From the NCBI GenBank assembly GCA_002049455.2, contig KV918766.1:248001-312000 (forward strand): a DNA stretch of 64,000 nt. The letters are read 5' to 3'. Each line of letters starts with the position of its first letter. Positions within the stretch are counted from its first letter, which is position 1. The position numbers and the translations under genes are program-made. Under the pieces are notes generated by a model. That model was not told where the DNA came from. It did not search any database and was given only the letters and a program-made list of their open reading frames with translations. Shown here piece after piece: positions 32,301-42,062 of this stretch. The stretch is from Porphyra umbilicalis (Eukaryota; Rhodophyta; Bangiophyceae; Bangiales; Bangiaceae).

Positions 32301-33391
32301 GGTCGCGCGCCGCTGGGGGGGGCGCCAACGGGGCGGCGGCCAACGCCAACAGTCCGCCGGCAACGTTTGCCGAGGCGGTGCGGCAGCGGCAGGCGGCGAT
32401 ATTGCGGCAGCAGCAGGTGGCGCAGTTGGCCGTTGCGCAGCGCGCGGCGGCGGCGCAGGCGGCGCAGCGGGAGGCGGCGGCGGGTGGGGCGGCCAATGGC
32501 ACCAAGGAGGTGGCGACGGCTGGCGACAATGGCGCCGCCGGGGAGCCGCCTCTGACGGAGCTGGAAGTGCGGGTGGCGCAGCTCAAGGCCGCCCTCGAGG
32601 AGGCCGAGCCGGATGGTCCGCCGCTCGTCAAACTCGGCGACGCGTCTGTCGCATCGCCTTTCACCTCGAAGCGCATGTCCATCGATTCGGTCACGGCGAT
32701 TGTGCGGCAGGGGCGGTGCACGCTGGCAACGACGTTGCAAACGTACCAGATCCTCGCCCTCAACTCGCTCGTCTCGGCCTACTCCCTCTCCGTTCTGCAC
32801 TTAGACGGGGTCAAGCTGGGGGACCGGCAGTTGACGACGACGGGCATCCTCACCGCCGTCGCCTTCTTCATGATCTCCCGCTCCAAGCCCCTCCGGCGGC
32901 TGTCGCGGCAGCGCCCCGCAGAGTCGGTGTTTGCCCCCGCCCTCTTCCTCTCCCTCCTCGGCCAATTCGCCATGCACGTGGCCGCCTTGTACTTTGCGTC
33001 GGCGGCGGCCAAGCGGTACCTGCCGCCTGACTTTCGGCCCGACGTCAAGGGCTCCTTCTCGCCCAACATCCTCAACACGGTCATTTTCCTGCTGTCGATG
33101 TCGCAGCAGACGACCACGTTTGTCGTCAACTACAAGGGCCGCCCTTTCATGGAGGGCCTTTTTGACAATGTGTACCTGCTGAGGACGCTCGCGGTGTGCG
33201 CGGCGATTGTCGCGTTTGCAGTGGCGGAGGTGTCGCCCGAGGCCAACCAGTTCATGCAGCTAGTCGCGTTTCCCAACTCGCAGCTGCGGTGGTTTGTCAT
33301 CCGCGTGCTCGTCGCCGACTCGTTTGGGTCCCTCGCGTGGGACCGGCTCGTGTCGCGCATCTTTACCCGCGTGCCGCCGGTCATTGACTGA
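29306..33391 (+). CDS. P5A-type cation-transporting ATPase (ATP13A1/Spf1 family)
   Basis: An ER membrane P-type ATPase; the family removes mislocalised transmembrane helices from the ER. The intronless ORF from ATG 29306 (CAACCATGG) gives 1361 aa, longer than the usual 1200 or so. In order: a Gly17 tract (residues 13-29), N-terminal membrane helices, actuator-domain TGES at 356-359, the P5A transmembrane-4 signature PPELP at 502-506, phosphorylation motif DKTGTLT with Asp545, nucleotide-binding KGSPEA near 712, MITGDATLTAAH, and hinge GDGTND at 967-972, then C-terminal membrane helices. PPELP is followed by MQL where many P5A proteins have xEL. Extra length comes from Ala/Gln-rich insertions (about 31820-31900 and 32280-32540), either side of the hinge. 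Catalytic residues are intact. The family assignment is firm. Confidence 0.95.
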
Positions 33392-34128
33392 GTGGCTTGT
33401 GGGGGCGTGCCCTTCCTTTCTTGTGGTTGCGTACCTCGGTGCCCGTTGTACATTGTATTTTTTTTTTTTGAGTGTGGGAGGCAACGGCTGCTTCGCTTTC
33501 CCCTGATGTGGATGGCACCAGCGCTGAGCGCGCCGGTGAGACCCCGTCTCTGTCGTCTGGACAGGGGTGTGTGGCCGTCATGGCACACTATGGGGCGCAG
33601 CGTCCCGTCCATGTAGACGGTCTCCTCTTGGCTGCTGTGCCCACCAGTGCACTCGACGCGACATTTCTGGCGTGCCCTGCGGCATGCCTCCTTTCGTAAG
33701 CGGTCGTCCGGGCTGAGGTTCTTGCCGAGCGCTGTGCTCGGCTCGAGCCGGATCCAAAGCGCTCCCCACGGGCCGAATCAGCCCGGGTCAGGGTGTGCGG
33801 CCGCCGGCTACATCCTCGTCCTGATGCCGAGCAACCGAAGATGGAACAGGACCTACCCACGCCCTCAGCAGCGGTGCGAGGCTGCTTTCCTATTTACAAC
33901 CCACACACGTACAACATGGTAGGACAGAGCCTGTCTCGTCGATAGAAGCGATGGGCCGGCTGCTCTATTGAGAGAGAAATGCTGCACACGGCGAATTCTG
34001 ATTTCCACGAATGAAGCACACGAGATCCGTCACACGCTAAACCAAACTCGAAACGGTTGCGTCTCCTGCTCTAAATCCTCTCGCCTGGTGGATGATTCTG
34101 CGGGCCAGGGGCGGCCTGCGCCTGCGCA
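33392..34128. other. 3' flank of the P5A ATPase gene and spacer
   Basis: A run of about 15 T follows the stop near 33459, then mixed sequence. Short open frames have no recognisable motifs. Confidence 0.4.
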
Positions 34129-34152
34129 AGCTGCTTGCCATGGCAAGCAGCT
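34129..34152. repeat. 24-bp perfect palindrome
   Basis: Twelve bases, AGCTGCTTGCCA, followed directly by their exact reverse complement. It abuts the 30-bp palindrome, sharing base 34152. Confidence 0.9.
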
Positions 34153-34181
34153 GTCTGCCTCGTGGCGCCACGAGGCAGACA
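34152..34181. repeat. 30-bp perfect palindrome
   Basis: Fifteen bases, TGTCTGCCTCGTGGC, followed directly by their exact reverse complement, with no spacer. Part of the arm (CTCGTGGC) recurs immediately downstream at 34188-34195. Confidence 0.9.
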
Positions 34182-35201
34182 AGCATCTCGTGGCACGAAG
34201 GTGGCATCGTTGGGTGCACACCGACTCGCGGGGCGACACCGGCGGTCCGCCAGCCCGCCCCCGTTTCTCGGCCAAGCACCACACGCCCGTGGGTCCGGCG
34301 CGCCCGAGCGGGGCGCCCAGCGGGTGGGACCGGCGGCCGGCCGGCGAAGCGCACAACGACGAGGCGCTGACGTGGCCACGCGTGCACCGCGCGGGGCTCC
34401 CTTTGTGCCGCACGGCCGCGTTGCCGGCCGGTTGGCGCTGCGCGGGCCCGGTGGACGCCCAACGGTCCGTGCGTGCGGCCGCTCCGTGGCGCTCGTTTGT
34501 GGCGTGTACCGGCTTGGTGCCGACCCCCTGGTTATTGGGGCATCGCTACCGGGCGGGGGCGTCTGCTTTCTCGCCTCTGGGCACCCCCTTCCCCGTGTGG
34601 CTCTGGGGGGCGCCGGCTGTCAGCCTCGGTGGTGGCTGTACGGACGAGGCGGGGCGGTTACGGGGGGGAGGGGGGGTACACCGGGCGGAGCCGCGGGGCG
34701 CTTGCTCACCGACGGGTGAGGGCGTGCATCGGAGACGGACAGCGGCGCTGCGCTACGTCAACGTTGTGCGATGCTATCTGCGTGCTTTGGTCTCGGCCGG
34801 AAGTCGTCTGGGGGACCTTCTGGCGGTGGCGGCGGCGGCCGCAAGACGCACTTCTCGCCTGCGCCGTCGGCACAGAACGAGGTACGTTGACGCGCGAGTT
34901 GCGGCAAGAGTTGTTCCGTGAATGAGGAGCACGTGCATCTGGGGTGAGCGCGGCTAGGCTGTTGCGCAGGTCAGGGTTACTGGTTGACCACGTGCGAACC
35001 GCTCCTTGATCGATACACGTTCTGGGCTGGTGCGGGCACCTCACGTGTGCCATCCGAACGTATTTCTTCCTCCTCGTCAAGCACCGTAGCGTACGCTTTC
35101 CTTGTGTCCGGCGTTGTTTCTGACTTGGATTTCTGTCTGTGCGTCTGGTTCTATGCCTCATTTACTCCTTGCTTTCATGGCGTGTGTGTGTTGCGGTTGT
35201 G
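34182..35201. other. Spacer upstream of PP2C, with a weak coding-like stretch
   Basis: About 34360-34719 on the plus strand reads as a Gly/Ala/Val-rich frame (GRSVALVCGVYRLGADPLV) with coding-like composition but no start, motif or family that I recognise. The remainder becomes T-rich towards the PP2C start. Confidence 0.25.
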
Positions 35202-36491
35202 ATGGTGCAGTCTCATGTGGCCGAACTGCGCCGACGCCTGTCCATCATCGCGGACCGGACGGACTTTCTCCCACCCACCTCAACGAAGCGGAAAAAGCGG
35301 CGAGTGGTGCACGTGAAGCGGCAACCCGTCTCGGCACCCATCCGCTTGGACGTTGGCTACAAGTCCCGCACCGGCTGGGAGCCGGTCCGCTCTGGAAAAG
35401 AAAACCAGGATGCGTTTGCGGTGCTCGTCCCCTTCCACACGCCTGCGTCGTCTTCCCACTCAGCCGCTGATGAGCTGTCCTCGACGGGCCGCACCTCTCA
35501 AAGGAGAGACGGGCTCCCTTCGTCTTCCTCCTCGGTGGACGTCCAAGGCGGGGCCACCGCCTTTGTGGGCGTCTTTGACGGGCATGGTCAGTTTGGCCAG
35601 GCGGTCTCCTTCTTTGTTGCGCATGCCCTTACAGACGCGTTGCGGGCGTCCTTGATCTCTGGCGGCGTCCGCGTCCCGGATGCTATCCGCAGGGCGTGTG
35701 CTGCCACGGCGAGGCGGTTGGCGACCGACTCGGACATTGACGTCCGGCTGTCGGGGTCCACTGCGTCCTTTATCCTCTTGCACGGGGTGCACCTGTTTTG
35801 CGGCAACGTGGGCGACTCGCGGTGCGTACTCGGCCGGCGTACGCCGGCAACAATAGGGGCCGCTAGCCTCACCAATGTCCTGGACTCGGCGTCCACGTCC
35901 GGCGGCGTTGGCTCGTCGACGCTCCCGTGGCCGCAATCGAACTCTGGGGACGGCCGCGCGGCCATCCCCGGCACCGCCTACACTGCCATTGACCTGTCCA
36001 CGGACCACAAGCCGTCGGTCGAGTCGGAGCGCAAGCGCATTGTGCAAAACGGTGGTCGGGTGGAGACGTGGGCGGGCAACGGCGTCGGGCCGTACCGAGT
36101 ATGGCTCGCCCACTCACGGGTACCTGGCTTGGCCCTCTCCCGCGCGTTTGGGGACGACGTTGTGCGGCCGATTGGGGTCAACTCGGAGGTGGAGCTGAGC
36201 GTCGTGCGGTTAGGCACCGACGACGCCTTTGTCATTGTCGCCAGCGACGGGTTGTGGGAGTTCATGGGCAGCCAGGAGGTGGTGGACATGGTTGGGGAGA
36301 TGCGAGACCAGGGGATGGGTGGCCAGGAGGTGTCTGAGGCCCTCGTCCGCAAAGCTGCGGGGCTGTGGGCTGACCGTGAGGATGTGGTCGATGACATCAC
36401 GGTGGGAGTCGCCATCTTGCAACACGGGGGCTCTGGTGATGACAGCTCGACACGGGGACGGCACGGCGAGCCATTGGTGATGCTCGGATGA
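35202..36491 (+). CDS. PP2C-family Ser/Thr protein phosphatase
   Basis: A metal-dependent (Mg/Mn) protein phosphatase. From ATG 35202 the protein is 429 aa. A basic N-terminus (KRKKRR) precedes the catalytic domain: ENQDAF (Asp70), VGVFDGHG (Asp126, Gly127), GSTASFILLHG, GNVGDSRCVLG, DLSTDHKPSVESERKRI, LALSRAFGDD, VIVASDGLWEFM (Asp349) and the C-terminal metal ligand in VDDITVGVAIL (Asp397/398). All expected metal-binding aspartates are present. There is a Ser-rich insert between ENQDAF and the DGHG motif and a second insert before the DLSTDHKP motif. The frame is open further upstream with a hydrophobic stretch, but that part is T-rich and ends in TTGTGATGGTGCAG, so it is more likely 5' UTR or intron. 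Confidence 0.93.
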   Translation: MVQSHVAELRRRLSIIADRTDFLPPTSTKRKKRRVVHVKRQPVSAPIRLDVGYKSRTGWEPVRSGKENQDAFAVLVPFHTPASSSHSAADELSSTGRTSQRRDGLPSSSSSVDVQGGATAFVGVFDGHGQFGQAVSFFVAHALTDALRASLISGGVRVPDAIRRACAATARRLATDSDIDVRLSGSTASFILLHGVHLFCGNVGDSRCVLGRRTPATIGAASLTNVLDSASTSGGVGSSTLPWPQSNSGDGRAAIPGTAYTAIDLSTDHKPSVESERKRIVQNGGRVETWAGNGVGPYRVWLAHSRVPGLALSRAFGDDVVRPIGVNSEVELSVVRLGTDDAFVIVASDGLWEFMGSQEVVDMVGEMRDQGMGGQEVSEALVRKAAGLWADREDVVDDITVGVAILQHGGSGDDSSTRGRHGEPLVMLG

Positions 36492-37170
36492 CTGCCCCTT
36501 GGTGGTGGCCTCATTGTGTCTCTGCTATCATGCTTCTTCCTCGTGCTTCTGTTTCCTCGGTCCGTTTTTTTCGCTCCGCGGGCTTCAATGTTTGTCATGC
36601 GGAGACAGTGTGCAACGCGCACAATGCGTTGTCACCTGCGGTCCGCTGTATCCCTGCCTTGGGCGCAAGCTTGTGCCGGGGTGCTCACGAAGCTCTGGTC
36701 GCTCCATGCTCGTGGCGTAGCGCACAGGCTCAACCACGCGGCCCAAGTGCACCAGACGGGTAGCAGTCGCGAGAGAACTCAGCTGTATCCGTGGGCCATT
36801 TTCGATAGGTTGGCTACGAGTGCACGTATCTGCCTGTATTACAAAAGTACGAACAGCACCGGGCAAACAGGCGAAGTCGCAAGCGAGAGAAAAGGGCAAG
36901 ACAGCCAAGCCTATCTCCTGCACTTTCCTTCGGGCAAAGAACCCCCCACAAAACCGCGCACACCCAAACGCACGATGCACGCATCAAAGCGCGGACACCC
37001 CACAGCGAACGCTCCGCCACCTCCCGCCACCTGGGCACCACCGGCTCGACAGCACGATCGCACGGACGACGCTGCCCGCGATGGGCACCTCCCGGGTGTC
37101 ACCGCATGGGCCATCAGCACACCACGACCCCAAACGTGGCGACACAGCAGCGCAGAGATGCAGCCGTCGC
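36492..37170. other. Convergent 3' region between PP2C and eL39
   Basis: Holds the 3' UTRs of PP2C (plus strand) and eL39 (minus strand). No additional gene is seen. Confidence 0.4.
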
Positions 37171-37744
37171 TTAAAAGTTGAGCTTGGTGCGGCGCCAGTG
37201 GCGGCGCTTCGCGTTGTAGCGGATCTTGGAGTCTGTCTTCAGCCGGAACCAGTAGGGCACGGGCCGGTTCTGCTTGGACTTGCGAGCAAGTTTCAGCTTG
37301 ATTTTCAGGGCCTTGTGGGACGGCTGTTGAGGCAACAAGTGAAACACCGTGTGGCAGGTAGTACGCGTGCGAAAACGGAGCAAGCAAAGCGGTTCGGAAC
37401 GTCAGTGGCCTGGGCATAGGACGACAAAAAGCAGCTTCCCAAATGCGTCTGGCGACAAAACAACTGCTCTCTCGACACCGCCCACAGAAAATGGCCCGCA
37501 CCTCGTCAAGCGAGAAGACACGCCGCGGCACGCCGCTGGAAACACGGAAAATCCCTTGCCGCGTCCGAGCAAGGAACGAGCAAGCGGCCGCACGGACGCA
37601 TAGCACACCTCGAACGAAGAAGACAGAGTATGACAATGCTGCGCCACGCGCTGCAGGGGAACAAAGCGAAGCACGCTACCACCCACAAGCCTCCGGACGC
37701 TCTCACCCACCCACACACAACGAACACGTCGCAAAACATACCAT
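37171..37744 (-). CDS. RPL39: 60S ribosomal protein eL39 (RPL39)
   Basis: A small basic protein of the large ribosomal subunit near the peptide exit tunnel. Exon 1 contributes only the initiator ATG (37744-37742), followed by donor GTATGT. The 418-bp intron (37741-37324) ends TCAACAG, and exon 2 (37323-37171) encodes 50 residues and a stop, starting [15 protein letters not shown]. The total is 51 aa, the standard eL39 length. The hallmark C-terminus [15 protein letters not shown] is present. An intron straight after the start codon is common for this gene. Its 5' side faces Tudor-SN, so the two are divergently transcribed. Confidence 0.95.
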
Positions 37745-38491
37745 GATGGCTAGGATGCCGCCAGGCGCGGCGACGCAAGGAACAGTGCTGGACGAGGGGG
37801 GGGTGGAGATGGATGGTCGCACGCCGACGCGAAGGCGATCGACTCGTCGGGATCCACGACGGACAGGGCGCTCGTGAGCGCGACGGACGGGCCGCCGACG
37901 ACGACTGTGGAGTCATTGCTCGGAAAATTGGGGGGCGCCGATTGTCCAGAGAAGGACACCAGCCGGTCTGAGCAAATAAGAATCCAAACGGCCGAATAGA
38001 TCATCAAGCGGCATATAACAATTACAAGAACTTATGCCCAAGGCGAATGAGTAGGAACACTAGTGTCAGCACTGTCAGTGCAACACGTTGACCCAAGTAT
38101 AGATCCAGCCAATGGGAAGACTCTATCTCAGAAACCCTGGGTACTCAAACTCTGCTTGGTTGACCGCTCTCGTGCTCCAAGCCACGAGTCTGTGTGCTTT
38201 TTTCTCCTTGGCCCCCCCTTGTCCTCCTGAGTCATCCCCCACACCCCCCTAGTGCCTGTGCTGTCCTGGACTCCGGCACACCTGTCGCGATTGCCTCGTC
38301 GCAAGCGGTGATCGACGTCGCTTCCCCCCCAAGTGGATCTTCCTGTTCCCCTCCCGCTGGTGGTCGACCCGGGTGTGGTGGCCGTGCTCCTTTCGACTGA
38401 TCATCGCTGCGGGGCCCCGCCGGGGCTGCCGAGCATCCGCCCCCTCACCTCGGCGTTGACGCTCGCCGGCCCCGTGGGCCGGTTCCCCACC
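37745..38491. promoter_or_regulatory. Divergent intergenic region between eL39 and Tudor-SN
   Basis: About 750 bp from which both housekeeping genes must be transcribed. The middle (37970-38130) is AT-richer; the Tudor-SN side is pyrimidine-rich near 38200-38260 (CCCCCCTTGTCCTCC). The frame upstream of the Tudor-SN ATG is open from 38333 but is treated as leader. Confidence 0.45.
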
Positions 38492-41400
38492 ATGGCTGCC
38501 AACGTGCCGCTGCACCGCCCGTTGTCGGCCATTGTCAAGGCCGTCCCATCGGGCGACACGGTCGTCCTCATCAAGCCCCAGGCTGGGGCGACGGGCCCCC
38601 CCCCAGAGCTGCGGCTCTCGCTCGCGTCCCTCGCGGCGCCCAAGCTCGCTCAAACCCACGGGCAGGGCGCGCCGACCGGCGGCGTGCCCGGCAGCGACGG
38701 CTTCTTTCCCGCCGACGAGGCTGGCGCGTGGGCCGCGCGGGAGCTCCTCCGCAAAAAGCTCGTCGGCAAGCCCGTCTCCTTTTGCGTCGACTACCGGGTA
38801 GCGGCGCTGCAAGGGCGTCTGTTTGGCTCCCTCTCCCTTCCGCCGGCTGCCGGTGCGCCGCCGCCGCCCAAGGGTGGCCTCGCCGCTGAGCTGGTGTCGG
38901 CCGGCCTCGCGCGCCTCCGCCGGCACAACCCGGAAAACGAGCGGGCGGCCGACTATGACGCGCTGGTCGCGGCCGAGGATGCGGCGGTGACGGCGAACCG
39001 GGGGATCCACAACAAGGTGCCGGGCGCGGCGCCGGTGCAGCCGCACCGCCGCGTGCACCTGCCGTTTGCGTCAAGCGTCGACGCCGAGGCGTACGTGGCG
39101 TCGGTGCGCGGCAAGACGCTTGACGGGATTGTCGACCACGTCATCAACGGGGCGGTGCTGCGGGTGCTGATCAAGGACGCTGACGCGGCGACCGGGGAGA
39201 GCGACCCGACCGTCTACCGTGCGGCGACCGTATCGATTGCCGGGGTCATCTGCCCCGGCTTCCGCCGCCCCGAGGGGTCGGCCCCGCCGGGCGCGGGCGC
39301 GCCGCCGGCGCTCATCCCCATGCCCTTTGCGCTCAACGCCAAGGTCTTTACCGAATCCCGCGTCCTCCACCGGGATGTGCGGCTGAGCTTGGGCGGCGTT
39401 GACAAGTCGGGCATGCTCCTCGGCACCGTGAGCGACCCGCTCAGCCTCGGGGAGGAGCTCCTCCGCCGTGGCTTTGCCCGCACGATGGGGTACAGCCTCG
39501 ACTCGTCAGCGGAAGCGCCCGCCCTCCGTGCCGCGGAGCGTACCGCCCGCAACGCGCGGCTGGCGGTGTGGAAGGACTGGGTGCCGCCAACGACTGGCGC
39601 GGTGGCGCCGACCGGCGGCACGGAAACGTGGGCGGGGCGGGTGGTTGAGATCGTGTCGGGCGACATGCTGTCGATGGTCGACGAGCGGACGCCGGCGGCC
39701 GAGCCCCGCCGCCTGTCGCTCGCCTCCATCCGCGCGCCGCGGCTCGGGCGGGGGGCGGAGCGGGACGCGCCCGGCGCATACGCCGCGCGGGAGCTGCTGC
39801 GTAAGCGCCTCATCGGTCGCCGCGTGATGGTGACCGTCGAGTACACGCGCGTGCTCGGTGCGCCGGGCACGGGGGCGCCGGGCGGGCCCGCTGCCGCGTC
39901 TGTCGGCGCGTCGAATGCGCCAAAGGGGGCGCCGCCGCCGGCCGGCCGCTCCGACGTCATGATGTTTGTGTCGCTCAAGCGGGACACCAAGGAGGCCGAG
40001 GACGTTGGGCTTATGCTCGTTAAGGCCGGCCTGGCCACCGTCACCCGCCACCGTGGGGACGAGGCCCGTGCCGGCGCTTATGAGGAGTACCTAGTCGCGG
40101 AGAAGGAGGCGACGGCCAAACGCGAGGCGCTGACTGCCGACGACTCGTCGTCGACTGGCCGCGGCCGTGTCAATGACCTAACGGGCCCGGCGGGCAAGAA
40201 GCGTGCAAAGGAAATGGTCGATTACCTGCACCGCACGAGCCCGCAGCGAGGCATTGTCGAGTACGTCATGTCCGGCTCTCGCTTCCGGGTGATGTTGATC
40301 AAGGATTCGGCCCTTGCGACGCTTGCGTTGAAGGCCGTCGCGTGCCCGCCGTCGACGCGGCGGGTGTTTGGCCCCGGGGGGGTGCTCAAGGAGACCGTTC
40401 CGGGGGAGGCGCTCGGTGACGAGGCGCACGCGTTTGCGCGCGACACGTTCCTGCAGCGGGACGTGGACATCTACATTGAATCGTGCGACCGCACCGGCGC
40501 CTTCCTCGGCACCTTTTTGGTGCCGTCTGCCGACGGCAAGGGCGGTGACGACGCTGCTCAGATGCTGCTTGCGGCCGGGTATGGCAAACTCCACCCGGCC
40601 TACTACCCGGCCGAGGACCCCAACTCCCGGCCGCTGGTCGCGGCGGCCGCCTCTGCCAAGGCCGCCGGCAAGGGGGTGTGGAAGAATTACCACGAGCCGA
40701 CGGCGGCCGAGTTGGCCGAGGCGGCGGCCAGGGCCGCCGCCGCCCGCGCGGGACCGACGGTTGTCGGCCGCGTCGTCGACGTTGGCTTTGCGGGCAAGCT
40801 GTGCGTGCAAACCGAGGCCGCCGCCCGCCAGATGAGCGGCGTAGAGGCCGCGCTCGCGGCGTGCAACTTGGACGGCGGCCAGCCGTCGGCAGCGGTGCGC
40901 ACCGGGGAGGTGCTCGCCGCCAAGTGGAACGGCGATTGGTACCGCGCCAAGGTGCTCGCGGCGCCCGCGGCGGGGGATGGCCCCAACGCGATGGCGTGGG
41001 TGCGCTTTTTGGATTACGGCAATGAGGATTGGGTGGCGCCCAAGGACCTGCGGCCGCTCAACGCGGCGACGCCGCTGGGCGCCATGGCGCCGCTCGCCGT
41101 CGTTGCGGCCGTCGACGCGGTGATGGTGCCGGGGGAGGGCCACGAGGTTGGCCGCGACGCGGGGCTGCTGCTGCGGGAGCTCGCCATGGGCCGCCGCGTC
41201 CGCGTGGCCAACGGCGATGCCGTCGTAGTCGCCGACGGGGAGCCTGCGTCGGGCAGCGGCAGCGGCTCTGGGTCTGCGGGCGGCAGCTCCGCCGCCGCCG
41301 CCCCGGCGGTCGTGGTCAATGGCGCCGGCGACGATGCGTTCCCGACGCTCCCCACCGCCGCGGCGTCGTCATCGAGGCGAAGCGCTGGGAAGGGGCCCGC

Positions 41401-41677
41401 GCCCACCCCGCCGGCGCCTGCGGCGGCGCCCGCCCCCGCTCGGCCGTCGGGTGGTAGCAGCGCCAGCCTGGCGGAGCAGCTGCTCCAAGCCGGCCTCGCC
41501 CGCAACTGGCGGCGCCAAGACGCGGCGACGCGGGCGGTGGCGGAGCGCTACCGCGACGCGGAAGACGTTGGGCGGCGCACGCGCAAGCACATTTGGCGCT
41601 ACGGTGATGCGTATGCGTCGGACGAGGACGATGATGAGGAGACGCAGGCGGCGCACCGCCGCCGGTACGGGCCGTGA
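38492..41677 (+). CDS. SND1: Tudor-SN (SND1/p100), staphylococcal nuclease-like and Tudor domain protein
   Basis: An RNA-binding protein linked in other eukaryotes to RNA decay, splicing and stress granules. ATG 38492 lies in ideal context (CACCATGG) and gives 1061 aa, versus about 910 in animals. Four staphylococcal-nuclease-like folds can be followed at about residues 6-165, 208-360 (TLDGIVDHVINGAVLRVLI), 377-540 (WAGRVVEIVSGDMLSMVDE) and 586-728 (RGIVEYVMSGSRFRVMLI). A Tudor domain spans about 760-860 (GEVLAAKWNGDWYRAKV, VRFLDYGNEDWV). A split fifth SN-like region follows (about 890-1040), interrupted by a Ser/Gly/Ala/Pro-rich insert. The Tudor aromatic cage residues (W, Y, F, Y) are visible. 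No intron. It converges on the minus-strand DUF442-like gene. Confidence 0.94.
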   Translation: MAANVPLHRPLSAIVKAVPSGDTVVLIKPQAGATGPPPELRLSLASLAAPKLAQTHGQGAPTGGVPGSDGFFPADEAGAWAARELLRKKLVGKPVSFCVDYRVAALQGRLFGSLSLPPAAGAPPPPKGGLAAELVSAGLARLRRHNPENERAADYDALVAAEDAAVTANRGIHNKVPGAAPVQPHRRVHLPFASSVDAEAYVASVRGKTLDGIVDHVINGAVLRVLIKDADAATGESDPTVYRAATVSIAGVICPGFRRPEGSAPPGAGAPPALIPMPFALNAKVFTESRVLHRDVRLSLGGVDKSGMLLGTVSDPLSLGEELLRRGFARTMGYSLDSSAEAPALRAAERTARNARLAVWKDWVPPTTGAVAPTGGTETWAGRVVEIVSGDMLSMVDERTPAAEPRRLSLASIRAPRLGRGAERDAPGAYAARELLRKRLIGRRVMVTVEYTRVLGAPGTGAPGGPAAASVGASNAPKGAPPPAGRSDVMMFVSLKRDTKEAEDVGLMLVKAGLATVTRHRGDEARAGAYEEYLVAEKEATAKREALTADDSSSTGRGRVNDLTGPAGKKRAKEMVDYLHRTSPQRGIVEYVMSGSRFRVMLIKDSALATLALKAVACPPSTRRVFGPGGVLKETVPGEALGDEAHAFARDTFLQRDVDIYIESCDRTGAFLGTFLVPSADGKGGDDAAQMLLAAGYGKLHPAYYPAEDPNSRPLVAAAASAKAAGKGVWKNYHEPTAAELAEAAARAAAARAGPTVVGRVVDVGFAGKLCVQTEAAARQMSGVEAALAACNLDGGQPSAAVRTGEVLAAKWNGDWYRAKVLAAPAAGDGPNAMAWVRFLDYGNEDWVAPKDLRPLNAATPLGAMAPLAVVAAVDAVMVPGEGHEVGRDAGLLLRELAMGRRVRVANGDAVVVADGEPASGSGSGSGSAGGSSAAAAPAVVVNGAGDDAFPTLPTAAASSSRRSAGKGPAPTPPAPAAAPAPARPSGGSSASLAEQLLQAGLARNWRRQDAATRAVAERYRDAEDVGRRTRKHIWRYGDAYASDEDDDEETQAAHRRRYGP

Positions 41678-42062
41678 GGGTGAACGGCGTCGTTGTTGGT
41701 GTGACGCGTACTGGAATTGCCCCCGCGTGCATTGCCGCGCGGTTCTGCGGTTTCTCGGCCACGCACTAGACTCATTTTGTGTCTTTTCTTCTTTCATCTT
41801 CTCCCTTTCCTGTATGTTGTCTCGTCTTGTTGAACGCGTGCTCCGTGCGTGCTTGCGCTAGGCCGTCCGTCGGGAATCATTCTCACCTCGCCGTGTGCGT
41901 CACTCGGGGGGGGCGCGACATTCCACTGCCTCGTAACGTTCTCCGTTCTCCACCAAATGTGGCTTCCCAAGGAACGAGTGTCATGTCTGCATGCGCACCT
42001 CCCGACAGAAACACCGCCTCCCCACGCATGAGCCCCCTCCCCACGCATGAGCCCCCTCCTAC
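41678..42062. other. Convergent 3' region, with a 20-bp tandem duplication
   Basis: Contains the ends of Tudor-SN and the DUF442-like gene. CCCCACGCATGAGCCCCCTC occurs twice in tandem near 42016-42055. No gene seen. Confidence 0.5.

Noticed and set aside
29300-33300. Long open frames antisense to the P5A ATPase
   Set aside because: They are shadows of third-position G/C bias. The sense frame carries all P-type ATPase motifs.
34152-34195. Helitron 3' end at the palindromes
   Set aside because: Helitrons end in a hairpin followed closely by CTRR. No such motif follows within the expected distance.
35139-35201. N-terminal hydrophobic extension of the PP2C as a membrane anchor
   Set aside because: The stretch is T-rich, precedes a better ATG at 35202, and looks like leader or intron DNA.
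38333-38491. Upstream in-frame extension of Tudor-SN
   Set aside because: The ATG at 38492 has ideal context and the first nuclease-like fold begins just after it. The upstream peptide is not conserved in style.
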